Of a stretch of DNA of 64,000 nucleotides, positions 52,701-61,700 are shown piece after piece. The notes beneath the pieces are model-generated. The model had not been told where the DNA came from, made no database searches, and saw nothing but the letters and a program-made list of their open reading frames with translations. A program made the position numbers and the translations under genes. Source of the DNA: Owenia fusiformis (Eukaryota; Annelida; Polychaeta; Sabellida; Oweniidae); NCBI GenBank assembly GCA_903813345.2, contig CAIIXF020000007.1, positions 21,129,564-21,193,563 on the forward strand, in the 5' to 3' direction. Each line of letters begins with the position of its first letter. Positions within the stretch are counted from its first letter, which is position 1.

Positions 52701-55700
52701 CATAATAAATATATGCTTTCACTTTTATGATCTGCAGACTAAATTATTAGCCATGAGTTGGAGATATTGGATATATTCCAGCAACAATATTTTATAATTC
52801 GATTTTATTCCCCAGTGTTAGAGGATTTAGTGAATTTAACATCTCAATACTTGGGTATTCATTTTTCTAAACATTAGTCCATATTTATTAACATTGTGTT
52901 ATACAAATCAAAGTCAATGATCAAATTATGTTTTTAGCCAAAATCTTCTAGTAATCAATATATCATGAAGGTTAGTGTTGAAGTTGAATAACTTACCTAA
53001 CGTTTTAGTTGTGATCCTCATCTCATTTGAAGCATACTTTTACTTGCAGCCTCTACAGTATCAAGTACTACTTCACCCAGTACATCATCATTAGCTTCGA
53101 CAACACAGCCCTCCACTAGTAAGACTTTTTTATGATTTACTATATTACTGTATTTTCAGATGTCGTTTAAACCATTTTTCAATGAATAAAGTCACCTTGT
53201 TGCTGTTAACTTTAAATGCAGTATCATTGTCTATGTTCTAGCATCGTCAAGCTCTACATTTACTACAGAGTCTGGTGTTAAAGATCAGACACAAACGACA
53301 ACAACACCATTGATGCCAACAGGTATGCACACTCCAACACAAGGCACAGCTTCAGCACCATCATCAACTGGAGCAACAACACTTTCAGGAACCACACAAA
53401 CTGCTACTGAAGAAATTTCAACAGGAACAAACTCTGGTAAATTAAGTACATAATGCTTTTGAGAGACATTAATAATAGATGAAGGATGTGGGGTTTTATT
53501 GTAACACTTATGAGTTAGGGAGTTATTGACTGATGTTCCATGATATTTAATCTATAGCAAAAACTGAACACATGGAAATGACATCACACCTTTCTCTGGA
53601 GCCATTACGGGTCACAATTATGCTGGAAATTTACTTTGGAAGCTATATTTAACGATATTTAGTGATGAAACTGGTATATAGATATTGAAGATTTCCAGAT
53701 AAAATATCTTGATTTACCTAATATGCTTAGTTCGATACCCACATGCAACATATCAGCATGTTAAGACAATATAACTCCACAAAATTCCTTTATTCAATGT
53801 TCACTCGTGTTTTTAAGATGACGCTTGTGTAGATCCTCGTGTAATTGCTTTTGTTTTATTATACCATGTGTATATTATTGTCAACGCTAGGTACAACGTC
53901 TGTAACCAGTTTCACATCTGCTCAAAGTACAACATTTGCACCAGGTACAACATCTACACCAGGTACATCATCTGGAACAAGTACAACATCTGAAACAGGA
54001 ACAACACTCAGAACAAGTATGCAAAATTAGTTTATTCATTGACATTTACATCTTAGTTGTCCAGAAAGAAAAGTAGATAAGTTACACTGCAATTAATACT
54101 CCTTCGACGCATGTCCATGCCTTGTGAAACTATTGATAATGTTTAATGAAGAGATAATTTCCTTTTAGGGGAATCCACATCTGGAACTCCTGTCGTCACA
54201 ACCATGGCACCATGTACATATGTTGTCAAAATGAGTGATGCGAATGTGGTTGACTTGACACAAAGTGAAATATTGAATGAAAATGGAGAATTCACACAAA
54301 GACCAGATCTAGGTGCTTTAACCGATGATAATCCTAATACAAAACTCGTGGGACAGTTTAGTTCAACGACAGAGTCACAAACTTTAATTATGTCTACAAT
54401 GCTTAAAACTAACAACCAAGATGTTGAAATAAGCAGTGTGCTACTAACAGGACTGCAAAACGTTGAAATCGTTACTGTCACAATCAAGAATACAGATGGC
54501 AACAATGTGGAAACGGTATGAACACATAGTAGTTTCATAGAAATAAATGTTACTGATTAAAACCGAAGACACATGAAAGGAAAAACACTAAAAAATGTAG
54601 TGTTGTTCACTTTGTCGAATTAAATTTGAAATACGTTCCAAAACTTACATCATCCTAAGATAAAAACAAACTTGTTTGAGTTGTCAATGCTTGGTCATCC
54701 AGTCAAATTCCAGCTTCTTTCAAGTTACCTTTAATTAAAGCAATATTAAACACAAATTTTATAGACCATGTAAATGACATTTGCCTTTAAATGTAAATTT
54801 GGTTTACCAATATATCTTATGAGCTTATGAGACTAAATGTCCAATTAAATACCAATATATTGAATAATAAAATTTTAGGATGAGTAGCCATGAACATCTA
54901 AAGTCAGTACACTATAATAAGGTAATTTGCTGATTTTTAGAAATCTGAAGACGTTGCTGGCGGGTCTGCCAAGATTACTCTTCCTCAACATACTGAAGGA
55001 GTTGAAGTTATCATATCATACAGTGTGATGACCGACACAACTTTTGAAATCGGAGATATGACAATAATTGCTTGCATAGAAGAAACAACAACGGTTGGAA
55101 CAACTGCTGTGCCAGCCACGACAAGCCAAGGTATGAATTACATGCAGTATTTATTATTAAAGATGAACTAAATCCTTGCAATATAAACTCATATTTTTTT
55201 AAGCAACATTAGAATCTTAATCGATGAGGCATAATAAATATATGCTTTCACTTTTATGATCTGCAGACTAAATTATTAGCCATGAGTTGGAGATATTGGA
55301 TATATTCCAGCAACAATATTTTATAATTCGATTTTATTCCCCAGTGTTAGAGGATTTAGTGAATTTAACATCTCAATACTTGGGTATTCATTTTTCTAAA
55401 CATTAGTCCATATTTATTAACATTGTGTTATACAAATCAAAGTCAATGATCAAATTATGTTTTTAGCCAAAATCTTCTAGTAATCAATATATCATGAAGG
55501 TTAGTGTTGAAGTTGAATAACTTACCTAACGTTTTAGTTGTGATCCTCGTCTCATTTGAAGCATACTTTTACTTGCAGCCTCTACAGTATCAAGTACTAC
55601 TTCACCCAGTACATCATCATTAGCTTCGACAACACAGCCCTCCACTAGTAAGACTTTTTTATGATTTACTCTATTACTGTATTTTCAGATGTCGTTTAAA

Positions 55701-58700
55701 CCATTTTTCAATGAATAAAGTCACCTTGTTGCTGTTAACTTTAAATGCAGTATCATTGTCTATGTTCTAGCATCGTCAAGCTCTACATTTACAACAGAGT
55801 CTGGTGTTAAAGATCAGACACAAACGACAACAACACCATTGATGCCAACAGGTATGCACACTCCAACACAAGGCACAGCTTCAGCACCATCATCAACTGG
55901 AGCAACAACACTTTCAGGAACCACACAAACTGTTACTGAAGAAATTTCAACAGGAACAAACTCTGGTAAATTTAGTACATAATGCTTTTGAGAGACATTA
56001 ATAATAGATGAAGGATGTGGGGTTTTATTGTAACACTTATGAGTTAGGGAGTTATTGACTGATGTTCCATGATATTTAATCTATAGCAAAAACTGAACAC
56101 ATGGAAATGACATCACACCTTTCTCTGGAGCCATTACGGGTCACAATTATGCTGGAAATTTACTTTGGAAGCTATATTTAACGATATTTAGTGATGAAAC
56201 TGGTATATAGATATTGAAGATTTCCAGATAAAATATCTTGATTTACCTAATATGCTTAGTTCGATACCCACATGCAACATATCAGCATGTTAAGACAATA
56301 TAACTCCACAAAATTCCTTTATTCAATGTTCACTCGTGTTTTTAAGATGACGCCTGTGTAGATCCTCGTGTAATTGCTTTTGTTTTATTATACCATGTGT
56401 ATATTATTGTCAACGCTAGGTACAACGTCTGTAACCAGTTTCACATCTGCTCAAAGTACAACATTTGCACCAGGTACAACATCTACACCAGGTACATCAT
56501 CTGGAACAAGTACAACATCTGAAACAGGAACAACACTCAGAACAAGTATGCAAAATTAGTTTATTCATTGACATTTACATCTTAGTTGTCCAGAAAGAAA
56601 AGTAGATAAGTTACACTGCAATTAATACTCCTTCGACGCATGTCCATGCCTTGTGAAACTATTGATAATGTTTAATGAAGAGATAATTTCCTTTTAGGGG
56701 AATCCACATCTGGAACTCCTGTCGTCACAACCATGGCACCATGTACATATGTTGTCAAAATGAGTGATGCGAATGTGGTTGACTTGACACAAAGTGAAAT
56801 ATTGAATGAAAATGGAGAATTCACACAAAGACCAGATCTAGGTGCTTTAACCGATGATAATCCTAATACAAAACTCGTGGGACAGTTTAGTTCAACGACA
56901 GAGTCACAAACTTTAATTATGTCTACAATGCTTAAAACTAACAACCAAGATGTTGAAATAAGCAGTGTGCTACTAACAGGACTGCAAAACGTTGAAATCG
57001 TTACTGTCACAATCAAGAATACAGATGGCAACAATGTGGAAACGGTATGAACACATAGTAGTTTCATAGAAATAAATGTTACTGATTAAAACCGAAGACA
57101 CATGAAAGGAAAAACACTAAAAAATGTAGTGTTGTTCACTTTGTCGAATTAAATTTGAAATACGTTCCAAAACTTACATCATCCTAAGATAAAAACAAAC
57201 TTGTTTGAGTTGTCAATGCTGTGTCATCCAGTCAAATTCCAGCTTCTTTCAAGTTACCTTTAATTAAAGCAATATTAAACAAATTTTATAGACCATGTAA
57301 ATGACATTTGCCTTTAAATGTAAATTTGGTTTACCAATATATCTTATGAGCTTATGAGACTAAATGTCCAATTAAATACCAATATATTGAATAATAAAAT
57401 TTTAGGATGAGTAGCCATGAACATCTAAAGTCAGTACACTATAATAAGGTAATTTGCTGATTTTTAGAAATCTGAAGACGTTGCTGGCGGGTCTGCCAAG
57501 ATTACTCTTCCTCAACATACTGAAGGAGTTGAAGTTATCATATCATACAGTGTGATGACCGACACAACTTTTGAAATCGGAGATATGACAATAATTGCTT
57601 GCATAGAAGAAACAACAACGGTTGGAACAACTGCTGTGCCAGCCACGACAAGCCAAGGTATGAATTACATGCAGTATTTATTATTAAAGATGAACTAAAT
57701 CCTTGCAATATAAACTCATATTTTTTTAAGCAACATTAGAATCTTAATCGATGAGGCATAATAAATATATGCTTTCACTTTTATGATCTGCAGACTAAAT
57801 TATTAGCCATGAGTTGGAGATATTGGATATATTCCAGCAACAATATTTTATAATTCGATTTTATTCCCCAGTGTTAGAGGATTTAGTGAATTTAACATCT
57901 CAATACTTGGGTATTCATTTTTCTAAACATTAGTCCATATTTATTAACATTGTGTTATACAAATCAAAGTCAATGATCAAATTATGTTTTTAGCCAAAAT
58001 CTTCTAGTAATCAATATATCATGAAGGTTAGTGTTGAAGTTGAATAACTTACCTAACGTTTTAGTTGTGATCCTCGTCTCATTTGAAGCATACTTTTACT
58101 TGCAGCCTCTACAGTATCAAGTACTACTTCACCCAGTACATCATCATTAGCTCCGACAACACAGCCCTCCACTAGTAAGACTTTTTTATGATTTACTCTA
58201 TTACTGTATTTTCAGATGTCGTTTAAACCATTTTTCAATGAATAAAGTCACCTTGTTGCTGTTAACTTTAAATGCAGTATCATTGTCTATGTTCTAGCAT
58301 CGTCAAGCTCTACATTTACAACAGAGTCTGGTGTTAAAGATCAGACACAAACGACAACAACACCATTGATGCCAACAGGTATGCACACTCCAACACAAGG
58401 CACAGCTTCAGCACCATCATCAACTGGAGCAACAACACTTTCAGGAACCACACAAACTGTTACTGAAGAAATTTCAACAGGAACAAACTCTGGTAAATTT
58501 AGTACATAATGCTTTTGAGAGACATTAATAATAGATGAAGGATGTGGGGTTTTATTGTAACACTTATGAGTTAGGGAGTTATTGACTGATGTTCCATGAT
58601 ATTTAATCTATAGCAAAAACTGAACACATGGAAATGACATCACACCTTTCTCTGGAGCCATTACGGGTCACAATTATGCTGGAAATTTACTTTGGAAGCT

Positions 58701-61700
58701 ATATTTAACGATATTTAGTGATGAAACTGGTATATAGATATTGAAGATTTCCAGATAAAATATCTTGATTTACCTAATATGCTTAGTTCGATACCCACAT
58801 GCAACATATCAGCATGTTAAGACAATATAACTCCACAAAATTCCTTTATTCAATGTTCACTCGTGTTTTTAAGATGACGCCTGTGTAGATCCTCGTGTAA
58901 TTGCTTTTGTTTTATTATACCATGTGTATATTATTGTCAACGCTAGGTACAACGTCTGTAACCAGTTTCACATCTGCTCAAAGTACAACATTTGCACCAG
59001 GTACAACATCTACACCAGGTACATCATCTGGAACAAGTACAACATCTGAAACAGGAACAACACTCAGAACAAGTATGCAAAATTAGTTTATTCATTGACA
59101 TTTACATCTTAGTTGTCCAGAAAGAAAAGTAGATAAGTTACACTGCAATTAATACTCCTTCGACGCATGTCCATGCCTTGTGAAACTATTGATAATGTTT
59201 AATGAAGAGATAATTTCCTTTTAGGGGAATCCACATCTGGAACTCCTGTCGTCACAACCATGGCACCATGTACATATGTTGTCAAAATGAGTGATGCGAA
59301 TGTGGTTGACTTGACACAAAGTGAAATATTGAATGAAAATGGAGAATTCACACAAAGACCAGATCTAGGTGCTTTAACCGATGATAATCCTAATACAAAA
59401 CTTGTTGGACAGTTTAGTTCAACGACAGAGTCACAAACTTTAATTATGTCTACAATGCTTAAAACTAACAACCAAGATGTTGAAATAAGCAGTGTGCTAC
59501 TAACAGGACTGCAAAACGTTGAAATCGTTACTGTCACAATCAAGAATACAGATGGCAACAATGTGGAAACGGTATGAACACATAGTAGTGTCATAGAAAT
59601 AAATGTTACTGATTAAAACCGAAGACACATGAAAGGAAAAACACTAAAAAATGTAGTGTTGTTCACTTTGTCGAATTAAATTTGAAATACGTTCCAAAAC
59701 TTACATCATCCTAAGATAAAAACAAACTTGTTTGAGTTGTCAATGCTTGGTCATCCAGTCAAATTCCAGCTTCTTTCAAGTTACCTTTAATTAAAGCAAT
59801 ATTAAACACAAATTTTATAGACCATGTAAATGACATTTGCCTTTAAATGTAAATTTGGTTTACCAATATATCTTATGAGCTTATGAGACTAAATGTCCAA
59901 TTAAATACCAATATTTTGAATAATTAAATTTTAGGATGAGTAGCCATGAACATCTAAAGTCAGTACACTATAATAAGGTAATTTGCTGATTTTTAGAAAT
60001 CTGAAGACGTTGCTGGCGGGTCTGCCAAGATTACTCTTCCTCGACATACTGAAGGAGTTGAAGTTATCATATCATACAGTGTGATGACCGACACAACTTT
60101 TGAAATCGGAGATATGACAATAATTGCTTGCATAGAAGAAACAACAACGGTTGGAACAACTGCTGTGCCAGCCACGACAAGCCAAGGTATGAATTACATG
60201 CAGTATTTATTATTAAAGATGAACTAAATCCTTGCAATATAAACTCATATTTTTTTAAGCAACATTAGAATCTTTATCGATGAGGCATAATAAATATATG
60301 CTTTCACTTTTATGATCTGCAGACTAAATTATTAGCCATGAGTTGGAGATATTGGATATATTCCAGCAACAATATTTTATAATTCGATTTTATTCCCCAG
60401 TGTTAGAGGATTTAGTGAATTTAACATCTCAATACTTGGGTATTCATTTTTCTAAACATTAGTCCATATTTATTAACATTGTGTTATACAAATCAAAGTC
60501 AATGATCAAATTATGTTTTTAGCCAAAATCTTCTAGTAATCAATATATCATGAAGGTTAGTGTTGAAGTTGAATAACTTACCTAACGTTTTAGTTGTGAT
60601 CCTCATCTCATTTGAAGCATACTTTTACTTGCAGCCTCTACAGTATCAAGTACTACTTCACCCAGTACATCATCATTAGCTTCGACAACACAGCCCTCCA
60701 CTAGTAAGACTTTTTTATGATTTACTCTATTACTGTATTTTCTGATGTCGTTTAAACCATTTCTCAATGAATAAAGTCACCTTGTTGCTGTTAACTTTAA
60801 ATGCAGTATCATTGTCTATGTTCTAGCATCGTCAAGCTCTACATTTACAACAGAGTCTGGTGTTAAAGATCAGACACAAACGACAACAACACCATTGATG
60901 CCAACAGGTATGCACACTCCAACACAAGGCACAGCTTCAGCACCATCATCAACTGGAGCAACAACACTTTCAGGAACCACACAAACTGCTACTGAAGAAA
61001 TTTCAACAGGAACAAACTCTGGTAAATTTAGTACATAATGCTTTTGAGAGACATTAATAATAGATGAAGGATGTGGGGTTTTATTGTAACACTTATGAGT
61101 TAGGGAGTTATTGACTGATGTTCCATGATATTTAATCTATAGCAAAAACTGAACACATGAAAATGACATCACACCTTTCTCTGGAGCCATTACGGGTCAC
61201 AATTATGCTGGAAATTTACTTTGGAAGCTATATTTAACGATATTTAGTGATGAAACTGGTATATAGATGTTGAAGATTTCCAGATAAAATATCTTGATTT
61301 ACCTAATATGCTTAGTTCGATACCCACATGCAACATATCAGCATGTTAAGACAATATAACTCCACAAAATTCCTTTATTCAATGTTCACTCGTGTTTTTA
61401 AGATGACGCCTGTGTAGATCCTCGTGTAATTGCTTTTGTTTTATTATACCATGTGTATATTATTGTCAACGCTAGGTACAACGTCTGTAACCAGTTTCAC
61501 ATCTGCTCAAAGTACAACATTTGCACCAGGTACAACATCTACACCAGGTACATCATCTGGAACAAGTACAACATCTGAAACAGGAACAACACTCAGAACA
61601 AGTATGCAAAATTAGTTTATTCATTGACATTTACATCTTAGTTGTCCAGAAAGAAAAGTAGATAAGTTACACTGCAATTAATACTCCTTCGACGCATGTC

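Noticed and set aside
53845-54030. Plus-strand 61-codon frame beginning MLLFYYTMCILLS, which looks like a signal peptide
   Set aside because: The hydrophobic start is the pyrimidine-rich intron end before the E' acceptor. The real exon begins after CGCTAG at 53891.
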